Positions 19,451 through 26,406 of a DNA stretch of 64,000 bases are shown here, one piece after another; positions within the stretch are counted from its first letter, which is position 1; the number at the start of each line of letters is the position of its first letter. Position numbers and translations under genes: made by a program. The DNA comes from Chitinophaga pinensis (GTDB taxonomy: Bacteria; Bacteroidota; Bacteroidia; Chitinophagales; Chitinophagaceae). The notes beneath the pieces were generated by a model. The model made no database searches. It was not told the origin of the DNA and saw only the letters and a list, made by a program, of their open reading frames with translations. The DNA lies in assembly GCF_007896845.1 (NCBI RefSeq), contig NZ_VOHS01000004.1, positions 124,001 through 188,000 on the forward strand, read 5' to 3'.

Positions 19451-20355
19451 CTATCCTTATGCATCTGGGCGACCAGTGCATCAATATTGTCAAATTTCTG
19501 GTTAGCCCTGATATAGCTGATCAGCTCTACTCTCAATACCTTGTCGTAAATCTCCTTACTAAAATCAAAGATATGTGCCTCTACCCGAAGGTCTGATCCG
19601 TTAAAGGTTGGACGGGTGCCTATGCTCATTACCCCGTTCAAAGGGGTACTTTGTCTGTCCAGATACACCCTGATGGCATAAATACCTTCTACCGGTATGA
19701 GTTTTCGGGGATCTGACACGGCTATATTGGCTGTAGGAAATCCCAGCTGACGGCCCATCTTATCGCCATGGATCACTTTTCCTTCTACAAAGTAAGGATA
19801 ACCTAAGAGCTCATTGGCCAGCTGAATATTGCCTTCCTGCAGACTTTTACGGATTTTGGTAGAGCTCACGGAGAGATCGTGTACGACCTGCTGTGGGATT
19901 TCCACCAGCTGAAACCCATATCTGTTCTGTTCCGCTTCCAGTAGTTCGAGTCCGCCTTCCCGGTTATGTCCGAAACGATGGTCGTAACCAATGATGATGG
20001 TATGTGGGTTGAACTTTTCGATCAGGAATTCCTCCAGATAAGCCTGAGCGGAGAGTTCGGAGAATGCGCGGGTAAAAGGAACAATCACCAGATGGTCAAT
20101 CCCTTCTTTGGTGAGCAATTCGATCTTTTCATCCAGTGTGGTCAGCAGTTTTACCGGCGGCCCACCGGGTTGCAGTACTTCCCGTGGATGCGGATCGAAA
20201 GTGATAATCACAGTCTCCCCGTCACAGGCCGCTGCTGTTTCCTGTAATTGCTGTATAATATAACGATGGCCGCTGTGTACGCCGTCGAAAGTTCCGATAG
20301 TAATAACCGCCTGCCTCAAAGCTGGCAAATGGGTGAGGTCCCTGTGTATCCGCAT
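19420..20355 (-). CDS. ribF: Bifunctional riboflavin kinase / FAD synthetase
   Basis: RibF converts riboflavin to FMN and FMN to FAD. The N-terminal adenylyltransferase domain has TIGTFDGVHSGHRYII and, further on, VSSTKIRKSL. The C-terminal kinase domain has KVIHGDKMGRQLGFPTANI with the GFPTAN signature and the Glu-containing RVEAHIFDF segment. I take the ATG at 20355 because the family begins just before LTHLP. An upstream ATG would add 11 unrelated residues. It is convergent with holA with no intergenic base between the stops. Confidence 0.95.
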   Translation of the reverse strand: MRIHRDLTHLPALRQAVITIGTFDGVHSGHRYIIQQLQETAAACDGETVIITFDPHPREVLQPGGPPVKLLTTLDEKIELLTKEGIDHLVIVPFTRAFSELSAQAYLEEFLIEKFNPHTIIIGYDHRFGHNREGGLELLEAEQNRYGFQLVEIPQQVVHDLSVSSTKIRKSLQEGNIQLANELLGYPYFVEGKVIHGDKMGRQLGFPTANIAVSDPRKLIPVEGIYAIRVYLDRQSTPLNGVMSIGTRPTFNGSDLRVEAHIFDFSKEIYDKVLRVELISYIRANQKFDNIDALVAQMHKDSQEARTVLAS

Positions 20356-20426
20356 AAAATGCCTGTAAACGATCAAAATCCTATGCAAATTACAACATTT
20401 AGATATCAGATAAGTGGCTAATCAGT

Positions 20427-20434
20427 TACTTTTG
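20427..20434 (+). promoter_or_regulatory. -7 box before purM
   Basis: TACTTTTG matches TAnnTTTG and lies 30 nt upstream of the GTG start of purM. The -33 position is poorly conserved. Confidence 0.45.
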
Positions 20435-20464
20435 CAGCAGATTGTTCATTAATAAAATTATCTG

Positions 20465-21643
20465 GTGGATCAGAATATCTACGCGCAGCGCGGCGTTTCA
20501 GCCGGAAAAGAGGATGTGCACAATGCTATTAAGCATATTGACAAGGGACTGTTTCCGAAGGCTTTCTGTAAAATAGTGCCCGATATACTGGGCGGACAGG
20601 AGGACTATTGCAATATCATGCATGCTGACGGAGCCGGCACCAAATCCTCTCTGGCTTATACTTACTGGAAAGAAACAGGTAATCTGGACGTATGGAGAGG
20701 CATTGCCCAGGATGCTATTATCATGAATATTGATGACCTGCTTTGTGTGGGCGCTACCGAAAATATCCTGCTCTCTTCCACTATCGGCCGTAACAAACAG
20801 CTGATCCCGGGTGAAGTGATCGCGGCGATCATCAATGGTACAGAGGAGATCCTCGAAGAACTGCGTAATCATGGTATCAGCATTCATTCTACCGGTGGTG
20901 AAACCGCTGATGTGGGTGATCTGGTTCGTACTATTATCGTGGATTCAACCGTTACCTGCCGTATGAAAAGATCCGAAGTGATCTCCAATCATACGATTCA
21001 GGCGGGCGATGTGATCGTCGGATTGTCTTCTTACGGACAAGCCTCTTACGAGAAATTTTATAATGGCGGCATGGGCAGCAACGGGCTGACCTCAGCACGT
21101 CATGACGTATTCAATAAAGATGTAGCCGGGAAATATCCGGAAAGCTTTGACCCGGGTATTCCTGCTGATCTGGTATTCAGCGGTAAAAAATCCCTGACAG
21201 ATAAGATTGACATTCCGGGTTTTGGTCAGATCGATGCGGGACGGCTGGTATTGTCACCAACACGTACTTATGCACCGGTGATCAAACAGATACTGGAAGC
21301 CTATCGTTCCCGTATACACGGAATGGTGCATTGCAGTGGTGGTGCGCAGACTAAAGTAATGCATTTCATCGACAACCTGCATGTGATCAAGGATAATCTG
21401 TTCCCGATCCCGCCACTGTTCCAGCTGATCCAGGAGCAGTCAGGCACCGGATGGAAAGAGATGTATCAGGTATTTAACATGGGGCATCGTATGGAGCTCT
21501 ATGTACCTGAGGAAATCGCAGCAGATATCATTAAGATCAGCCAAAGCTTTAATATTGAAGCGCAGATCGTTGGTCGTGTAGAGCCTTCCGCTGTAAAACA
21601 GGTAACTGTACGCAGTGAAAAAGGTGAGTTTATCTATAACTAA
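20465..21643 (+). CDS. purM: Phosphoribosylformylglycinamidine cyclo-ligase (AIR synthetase), Bacteroidota long form
   Basis: A 392-residue PurM-type enzyme closing the imidazole ring in purine synthesis (FGAM to AIR, ATP-dependent). The conserved HADGAGTKSSLAY segment (about 53-65), the MNIDDLLCVGA metal/nucleotide region and GGETADVGDLVRT are present, with the later GMVHCSGGAQTKV. It is longer than E. coli PurM (345) because of insertions typical of Bacteroidota. The first possible start is a GTG. It is monocistronic with a clear terminator. Confidence 0.92.
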   Translation: MDQNIYAQRGVSAGKEDVHNAIKHIDKGLFPKAFCKIVPDILGGQEDYCNIMHADGAGTKSSLAYTYWKETGNLDVWRGIAQDAIIMNIDDLLCVGATENILLSSTIGRNKQLIPGEVIAAIINGTEEILEELRNHGISIHSTGGETADVGDLVRTIIVDSTVTCRMKRSEVISNHTIQAGDVIVGLSSYGQASYEKFYNGGMGSNGLTSARHDVFNKDVAGKYPESFDPGIPADLVFSGKKSLTDKIDIPGFGQIDAGRLVLSPTRTYAPVIKQILEAYRSRIHGMVHCSGGAQTKVMHFIDNLHVIKDNLFPIPPLFQLIQEQSGTGWKEMYQVFNMGHRMELYVPEEIAADIIKISQSFNIEAQIVGRVEPSAVKQVTVRSEKGEFIYN

Positions 21644-21668
21644 TAGTAACTCCTGTTATAAAAAGAAG

Positions 21669-21700
21669 CGGCCCGTCCGGAAGGACAGGCCGTTTTTTTT
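21669..21700 (+). terminator. Terminator of purM
   Basis: CGGCCCGTCC pairs with GGACAGGCCG (one C-A mismatch) over a GGAA tetraloop, followed by eight T. Confidence 0.92.
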
Positions 21701-21718
21701 AGTTGTATTTAGTGAAAT

Positions 21719-22960
21719 TTAGTCCACAAGAACAAATTTGATAGGCAGATTGAAAGCAACATACACTGCTTTACCATCCTGCTTACCGGGATTCCATTTT
21801 GGCATGGCGGATACCACGCGGATGGATTCCTCTTCAAGGCCACCGCCCTTTAAAGCGCCTACCGTTTTTACTTTTGTGACATTTCCTTCCGGATCTACCA
21901 CGAAGTTGACGAAGATGGTGCCTGTTGTACGATTATCCTGTGCTGTTTTTGGATATCTGATCGAGCTGCCCAGATATTTTGACAGTGCTGCTTCTCCTCC
22001 GGGATAAGTAGGCGGATCACTGACGAAGGTATACACTGTGTTATCAGTGCCGGCGATAGCTGCTGTTTTTGTCGCATCGACAATATTGTTTGTATTCAGC
22101 TCAAGATCCCGCTGACAACCGATCACAAAGCCCAGTCCCAATACAAGCGGAATAACAATGATTCTTTTCATGAGCGAATAATTTGAACGTTGGGTAAACA
22201 ACATGAGTATACGACGTTTGACAGGCGCCTGTCCGAAAGTGTTGATCATGAGTGGTAGCCTTGTTTGTAGTGTTGCCTGCAGCAGCGTACGGGCATAATC
22301 TTCTGCCTCACTATCTTCCGTAGCGGCTTTGTCAGCAAGGAATTCATGCACCATGGCCAGTTCTTTTTTCAGCAGATAGAAGAATGGATTGAACCAGCAT
22401 ATGGCACCTACCAGCTGCATGAACAGCTTTTCTCCCGTATGGCCTCCACGTACGTGTTCCAGTTCATGTTTTAGTATCTGACGGCCTTCCGGACTTTCCT
22501 TTGTCAGCTCCTCTGCCCAGAATATGTTTCCGAAGAAGGAAAAAGTAGATTTCACCTGTGGATGATGAATTAGCTGGTAGCCATTAAACTGTGTTTTTTC
22601 TCCTTTACGTATCAGTCTTTTGACCATGAGCCAGTTACGGGCAATATTGATCAATAACAGAAGGGTAATAAGCAGATAAATGCCTGCCGGTAGCCAGGAA
22701 GTGAAATCCAGTCCGGCTTTTTGCATATTGTCAGCCACATATCCACAAACAACGATCATATCTAACTGCTGAGATGGTGCAGGCGTTGTGTTCATGGAGA
22801 ACTGAAGGGTGGGTATCAGCAGGGAAGCAATGACAGCCAGCAGAATAAAGGCCCTGTTCCAGCGGTGGAAGGAATTGTTTTTCAAAACGAAGGCATAATA
22901 GCCATACAGAATGCCCGAGCAAAGGAGCATTTTTATAACGTAAGGAAGAAATGCATTCAT
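21719..22960 (-). CDS. BlaR1-like M56 membrane metalloprotease with TonB-type C-terminus
   Basis: A 413-residue sensor/protease of the BlaR1/MecR1 class. Four hydrophobic segments lie in the first 290 residues (about 8-24, 37-54, 87-109 and 270-286). The zinc site is LKHELEHVRGGH (about 164-175) with a downstream Glu in MVHEFLADKAA. Where staphylococcal BlaR1 has a penicillin-binding sensor, this protein ends in a TonB C-terminal-like domain (about 315-413: YPGGEAALSKYL, YPKTAQDNRTTGTIFVNFVVDPEG). It would thus sense something other than a beta-lactam directly. It overlaps blaI by 4 nt (ATGA) and presumably inactivates it by proteolysis. The signal is unknown. Confidence 0.92.
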   Translation of the reverse strand: MNAFLPYVIKMLLCSGILYGYYAFVLKNNSFHRWNRAFILLAVIASLLIPTLQFSMNTTPAPSQQLDMIVVCGYVADNMQKAGLDFTSWLPAGIYLLITLLLLINIARNWLMVKRLIRKGEKTQFNGYQLIHHPQVKSTFSFFGNIFWAEELTKESPEGRQILKHELEHVRGGHTGEKLFMQLVGAICWFNPFFYLLKKELAMVHEFLADKAATEDSEAEDYARTLLQATLQTRLPLMINTFGQAPVKRRILMLFTQRSNYSLMKRIIVIPLVLGLGFVIGCQRDLELNTNNIVDATKTAAIAGTDNTVYTFVSDPPTYPGGEAALSKYLGSSIRYPKTAQDNRTTGTIFVNFVVDPEGNVTKVKTVGALKGGGLEEESIRVVSAMPKWNPGKQDGKAVYVAFNLPIKFVLVD

Positions 22961-23337
22961 GGTTGTTCTTTTTTAGCGTTTTTGATTTGTTGGAGCAGTT
23001 GCTCCAGTTCGTTAACACTGAGATCTTTCTCTTTTACGAAGAAGGAGACCATGTCTCTGAAAGAGCCGGAGAAGTACCCTTTTACGAAATGCTGCATAGT
23101 ATTACGGCTATATTCGTCTTTACTGATCAGGGCAAAGTACTGGTAGGATTTGCCGAAGGCTTTATAGTCTACAAAACCTTTGTCCTGCAAAATTTTGATC
23201 AACGTGGATACCGTATTATAATGCGGTTTGGGTTCCGGCATAAGGTCTATCAGGTCTTTTACAAAGGCCGGCCCTGCTTTCCAGAGTGCCTGCATTACCT
23301 GTTCCTCCGCCTTGGTGAGTGTTTTTACAGCTGTCAT
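22957..23337 (-). CDS. BlaI/MecI/CopY family repressor
   Basis: A 126-residue winged-helix repressor. LTKAEEQVMQALWKAGPAFVKDLIDLM (8-34) and YNTVSTLIKILQDKGFVDYK (about 40-59) form the DNA-binding domain with the family-typical recognition helix. The C-terminal half (about 80-120) is a dimerisation helix pair with the protease-sensitive linker between. It is the first gene of a two-gene unit with the M56 protease. Two tandem operators lie in its own promoter, so autorepression is expected. Confidence 0.95.
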   Translation of the reverse strand: MTAVKTLTKAEEQVMQALWKAGPAFVKDLIDLMPEPKPHYNTVSTLIKILQDKGFVDYKAFGKSYQYFALISKDEYSRNTMQHFVKGYFSGSFRDMVSFFVKEKDLSVNELEQLLQQIKNAKKEQP

Positions 23338-23360
23338 ATCGGTAGCATTAATTACTGCTT

Positions 23361-23391
23361 CTAAGGTATAACTACTTTTTTAGTTTACAAA
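23361..23391 (-). promoter_or_regulatory. Promoter of the blaI-blaR-like operon
   Basis: On the minus strand TTTG (23388-23391) and TACCTTAG (23361-23368, one mismatch to TAnnTTTG) are 19 nt apart. Both overlap or flank the repressor dyads. Confidence 0.65.
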
Positions 23392-23405
23392 CTATTTTTT
23401 TAGTT
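23370..23405. promoter_or_regulatory. Two tandem 16-bp operators AACTA-N6-TAGTT
   Basis: The dyads at 23370-23385 and 23390-23405 are both AACTA-N6-TAGTT and their centres are 20 bp apart, about two helical turns. The first fills the spacer between the -33 and -7 boxes and the second overlaps the -33 box. This is the layout expected for cooperative repression by a BlaI-type dimer. Confidence 0.75.
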
Positions 23406-23451
23406 GAACAGAGAAAGTGATATTTGCAGGGTATATGTATGGTCAGATATT

Positions 23452-23527
23452 GCTTAGATAGTACTTATCCTACGTTCATCCTACGTTCATGAACGTAGGA
23501 TGAACGTAGGATAAGTATTATCTAAGC
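23452..23527. repeat. 76-bp near-perfect palindrome with internal 11-bp direct repeat
   Basis: The two 38-bp arms meet without a loop at 23489/23490 and differ at one position only (23461 G against 23518 T, a wobble pair in RNA). Each arm contains the 11-mer CCTACGTTCAT or its complement twice in tandem. There is no T-run. It lies between the blaI operators and the IS element. Confidence 0.9.
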
Positions 23528-23576
23528 GGCATCTGTATGATCCTGAAATAGGTTTACACCTTAAAAAGTGTAAAAC

Positions 23577-23984
23577 ATGCAAAATTCAAACAATGAGGGA
23601 CGTAAGGGTCGTCTAGGAATGCAATTTCAATATGAGCAGTCATTCATGAATAAAGTTGTAGCCGAATATATGGCTGGGGACCAAAGCATGAGCCAGGTGG
23701 CTGCTCGTTATAAGATTACAAAATCACAAGTAGCTTATTGGTACTCCCTTTTTTCTTCCGAACTTAGGCAAACTACTTTGGAAAAACCTATAAAAGGTAG
23801 CGCTATGACAGAACAGGAAAAAAAAGAATTTGAGGCCTTAAAAAAGCAAAATGAAGAGCTGCGTAGAAAGCTGGATCATGCCAATATGAAGGCATTTGCT
23901 TTTCAGACAATGATTGAAGTGGCTGAAGATCAATTTAATATTGAGATCCAAAAAAAGCCTGGTACCAAACCGTCTGCAGAGTAA
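23577..23984 (+). CDS. IS3-family transposase OrfA
   Basis: A 135-residue DNA-binding protein with a helix-turn-helix (MSQVAARYKITKSQVAYWY, about residues 38-56) and a leucine-zipper-like helix (about 85-110). It binds the IS ends and on its own moderates transposition. The heptamer A AAA AAG at 23951-23957, in frame as xxA AAA AAG, is the canonical -1 slippage site of this family and lies nine codons before the stop. Slippage yields the OrfAB transposase. Confidence 0.93.
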   Translation: MQNSNNEGRKGRLGMQFQYEQSFMNKVVAEYMAGDQSMSQVAARYKITKSQVAYWYSLFSSELRQTTLEKPIKGSAMTEQEKKEFEALKKQNEELRRKLDHANMKAFAFQTMIEVAEDQFNIEIQKKPGTKPSAE

Positions 23985-24919
23985 AGGAACATTATCCTGA
24001 TAAACATTTGGGTAATATTTGCGGACTGTTTGGTAAAAGCAGACAAGCTTTTTATAAGCAAAAAAATATTAATCATCAATCTGCTCTTGAAATGGCTATC
24101 GTTCTTGAAAAAGCGGTACAAATCAGAGCTTCACAAAAACAATTGGGTACTAAAAAACTGCATCGAATATTATCACAAACTCTTCAACATCATAAAATCA
24201 AATTAGGTAGGGATCGTTTTTTTAATCTGTTGGCTGAAAATGGAATGCTCCTCCGTAAAAGAAAACGAAAAAAAGTACAGACTACTGATTCTAATCATCC
24301 CTTCAAAAAGTACCCAAATCTGATTAAAGAGTTGAATCTGGACCGGGCCAACCAGGTATGGGTCAGTGATATCACGTATCTACGTTTGGTGGGTTCCAAG
24401 TTCTGTTATTTGAGCCTTATAACGGATGCTTATTCAAGAAAAATAGTTGGTCATTGCCTGCATTTATCACTGGCTGCCGAAGGGCCTGCTGAAGCTTTGA
24501 AAATGGCTTTGGCGTCCATAAACACGCCTGGAAATCATAGCCTGATTCATCACTCTGACAGGGGTTCTCAGTATTGTAGTAATGGCTATATTAAGCTACT
24601 TCATGATAGTAAAATAAAAGTTAGTATGGCCGAAAAAGGTAATCCTTATGAAAATGCTATTGCTGAGCGTGTAAATGGTATATTAAAGACAGAATTTGCC
24701 CTGGACAGGTTATTTAAAAACTATGAGACTGTGGTAGCTGTGGTAGCAGAGTCTATCCATATCTACAATGACCAGAGGCCTCATACCAGTTGTGATTACC
24801 TGACTCCAAATCAGGCACATGCAAAACAAGGAGAATTAGTGAGAAGATGGCGAAATAAAAAGAAAAAGAGTCCCGAATCAGGATTAACAGTTGATACTGT
24901 AAACCAGATCCAGGACTAA
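23957..24919 (+). CDS. IS3-family transposase OrfB part (expressed as OrfAB by -1 frameshift)
   Basis: The catalytic half of the transposase, an RNase H-fold integrase. After slippage at 23951-23957 the frame reads on as AWYQTVCRVKEHYPDKH with no stop, joining smoothly to the orfB body. No ATG of its own is well placed (the earliest start-like codon is a TTG at 24008), so the fusion is the likely product. An HTH_21-type region lies early in orfB. The DDE residues are in WVSDITYL, HHSDRGSQY and NPYENAIAERVNG. The frame is intact to its stop. Confidence 0.92.
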   Translation, partial: AWYQTVCRVKEHYPDKHLGNICGLFGKSRQAFYKQKNINHQSALEMAIVLEKAVQIRASQKQLGTKKLHRILSQTLQHHKIKLGRDRFFNLLAENGMLLRKRKRKKVQTTDSNHPFKKYPNLIKELNLDRANQVWVSDITYLRLVGSKFCYLSLITDAYSRKIVGHCLHLSLAAEGPAEALKMALASINTPGNHSLIHHSDRGSQYCSNGYIKLLHDSKIKVSMAEKGNPYENAIAERVNGILKTEFALDRLFKNYETVVAVVAESIHIYNDQRPHTSCDYLTPNQAHAKQGELVRRWRNKKKKSPESGLTVDTVNQIQD

Positions 24920-25089
24920 AATCAGCAAAAAAAACTTTTCCAGGATTATATTTTAATATTGTAAAATTCAAACGGATTATCTCACCCAAACCGTAAACCT
25001 ATATCAGGACAAGACATCAGTACAATAACAAATAGGGGTGCAGTAAGAAAGAACCTTGTATACACACCGGATTATATGTTATAAATAGC

Positions 25090-25097
25090 TATTTTTG
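25090..25097 (+). promoter_or_regulatory. -7 box before ftsE
   Basis: TATTTTTG matches TAnnTTTG and lies 25 nt before the start codon. No convincing -33 element is seen. The IS ends about 75 nt upstream. Confidence 0.4.
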
Positions 25098-25122
25098 TTT
25101 TGACTAAACCCATACGGCAGAA

Positions 25123-25815
25123 ATGACAGAACAACCGATTATACAATTATCCAATGTGAATATCTATCAGGGAACTTCCCTGATCCTTGCAGACGTGAAT
25201 ATTACGGTGAACAAAGGAGAATTTGTATACCTGATAGGCCGTACCGGGACCGGTAAATCCAGTTTACTGAAAACACTTTATGGAGATCTGTCGTTGAAAG
25301 AGGGTGCCGGACAGGTAGTGGGTTTTGATCTAAAAAAGATGGACTGGAAGAAAGTGCCTTATCTGCGTCGTAATCTGGGGGTAGTGTTTCAGGATTTTCA
25401 GTTACTGACAGACAGGACAGTGCAGGACAACCTGAAGTTTGCTTTGAAAGCCACAGGCTGGACTGATAATAAGAAAATGGAAGAGAAGATCAATGACGTG
25501 CTGGATAAAGTGGGCCTGAATACGAAAGGTTTTAAGATGCCTTATGAGCTGAGTGGTGGTGAGCAGCAGCGTGTGGATATCGCCCGTGCGATGCTCAATT
25601 CTCCTAAATTGATTCTTGCGGATGAGCCAACCGGTAATCTTGACCCTGAAACCTCTGATGGCATTATGCAGTTGCTGTTCAGGATCAGCAGGGAAGAAGG
25701 AGCTGCTGTGGTAATGGCTACACATGATTATATATTATTACAGAAATTCCCATCAAGGGTATTACGTACCGAAAATGGCAAGGTAACTGACCACGCAAGT
25801 GTTACCTTTGTATAA
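25123..25815 (+). CDS. ftsE: FtsE-like ABC transporter ATP-binding protein
   Basis: A 230-residue ABC ATPase. Walker A is GRTGTGKSS (about 38-46), the Q-loop is GVVFQDFQLL, the signature is ELSGGEQQRVDIARA, Walker B is LILADEPTGNLD and the H-loop is MATHDY. The sequence and short length fit FtsE, the ATPase that with FtsX links cell division to peptidoglycan hydrolase activation. No ftsX lies beside it here, so it either pairs with a distant ftsX or belongs to another MacB/LolD-like system. It begins about 110 nt after the IS element. Confidence 0.82.
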   Translation: MTEQPIIQLSNVNIYQGTSLILADVNITVNKGEFVYLIGRTGTGKSSLLKTLYGDLSLKEGAGQVVGFDLKKMDWKKVPYLRRNLGVVFQDFQLLTDRTVQDNLKFALKATGWTDNKKMEEKINDVLDKVGLNTKGFKMPYELSGGEQQRVDIARAMLNSPKLILADEPTGNLDPETSDGIMQLLFRISREEGAAVVMATHDYILLQKFPSRVLRTENGKVTDHASVTFV

Positions 25816-25963
25816 CGACCACGGCTTTTTTCTAATTTGATATATGAAGGGGTAAAGATGAGGTTTATCAGTTTGATTACCAATCTGCTGTGGCTTTGAG
25901 AAGCAGGAGCTGCAGGGTAAGATAAACGGGATGACCTGTCTTTTAAGGTAAAATTTTTATGAA

Positions 25964-25995
25964 ATTGTTAATTCACAATATTTGATTTACCTTTG
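25964..25995 (+). promoter_or_regulatory. Promoter of rpsO
   Basis: ATTG (25964-25967) and TACCTTTG (25988-25995) are 20 nt apart, followed by a leader of about 50 nt. The rest of the ftsE-rpsO gap of about 230 nt shows nothing else I can identify. Confidence 0.65.
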
Positions 25996-26048
25996 CCCCG
26001 GAAAAATAGCGACTAAATAAACCTTTATCATTTTATTATTTATTAAAG

Positions 26049-26321
26049 ATGTCTTACTTAACTGTTGAAAAGAAAGCCAATATTTTTAAAGAATTTGGTG
26101 GAAGCGAGAAAAATACCGGCTCTGTAGAAGCGCAAATCGCCCTGCTGACTGAGCGTATCAACAGCATTTCCAGTCACCTGAAAGAAAACAAAAAGGACTT
26201 TTCTACACACCGCGGTTTGATGAAAATGGTAGGCCAGAGAAAGCGTTTGCTTTCCTACCTTTCTAAAACTAACCTCACAGGCTACCGTGCACTGCTTGAG
26301 AAATTAGGTCTCAGAAAATAG
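26049..26321 (+). CDS. rpsO: 30S ribosomal protein S15
   Basis: A 90-residue primary 16S rRNA-binding protein of the small subunit platform. The four-helix pattern and conserved GSVEAQIALLTERI, HRGLMKMVGQRKRLLSYL and YRALLEKLGLR segments are present, at the normal length. It precedes pnp, the order also seen in proteobacteria. Confidence 0.98.
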   Translation: MSYLTVEKKANIFKEFGGSEKNTGSVEAQIALLTERINSISSHLKENKKDFSTHRGLMKMVGQRKRLLSYLSKTNLTGYRALLEKLGLRK

Positions 26322-26340
26322 TAGTAACTTTTTTATAGCG

Positions 26341-26378
26341 CTATTCCCAACTTATAAGGTTGGGAATAGTTTTTTTTT
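26341..26378 (+). terminator. Terminator / attenuator between rpsO and pnp
   Basis: CTATTCCCAAC (26341-26351) pairs with GTTGGGAATAG (26359-26369) over a 7-nt loop, followed by nine T. As pnp begins 28 nt later with no clear promoter in between, partial read-through probably sets pnp expression. Confidence 0.88.
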
Positions 26379-26406
26379 AGGTATACCATTTTAATCTTCT
26401 CTTTTT

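Larger units (their letters stand above)
23534..25014 (+). mobile_element. Complete IS3-family insertion sequence
   Basis: The element is about 1.48 kb. Imperfect terminal inverted repeats share the core TCCTGAAATAGGTTTAC (23541-23557) and its complement at 24993-25009 with one mismatch. Inside are orfA and orfB in -1 relation with an A AAA AAG slippery heptamer near the end of orfA. Both frames are intact and the DDE triad is complete, so it may be active. The outermost bases of the two ends do not match perfectly, so the exact boundaries are uncertain by a few bases. Confidence 0.88.
23530..25018. repeat. Candidate 4-bp target-site duplication CATC flanking the IS
   Basis: CATC occurs at 23530-23533 and again at 25015-25018, exactly bracketing the element. 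A 4-bp duplication is within the 3-5 bp expected for IS3-family insertion. Being short, it could be chance. Confidence 0.5.

Noticed and set aside
24008-24016. TTG as an independent start of orfB
   Set aside because: The orfB frame is open back to the A AAA AAG site and the normal IS3 product is the frameshifted OrfAB. A separate start here is not supported.
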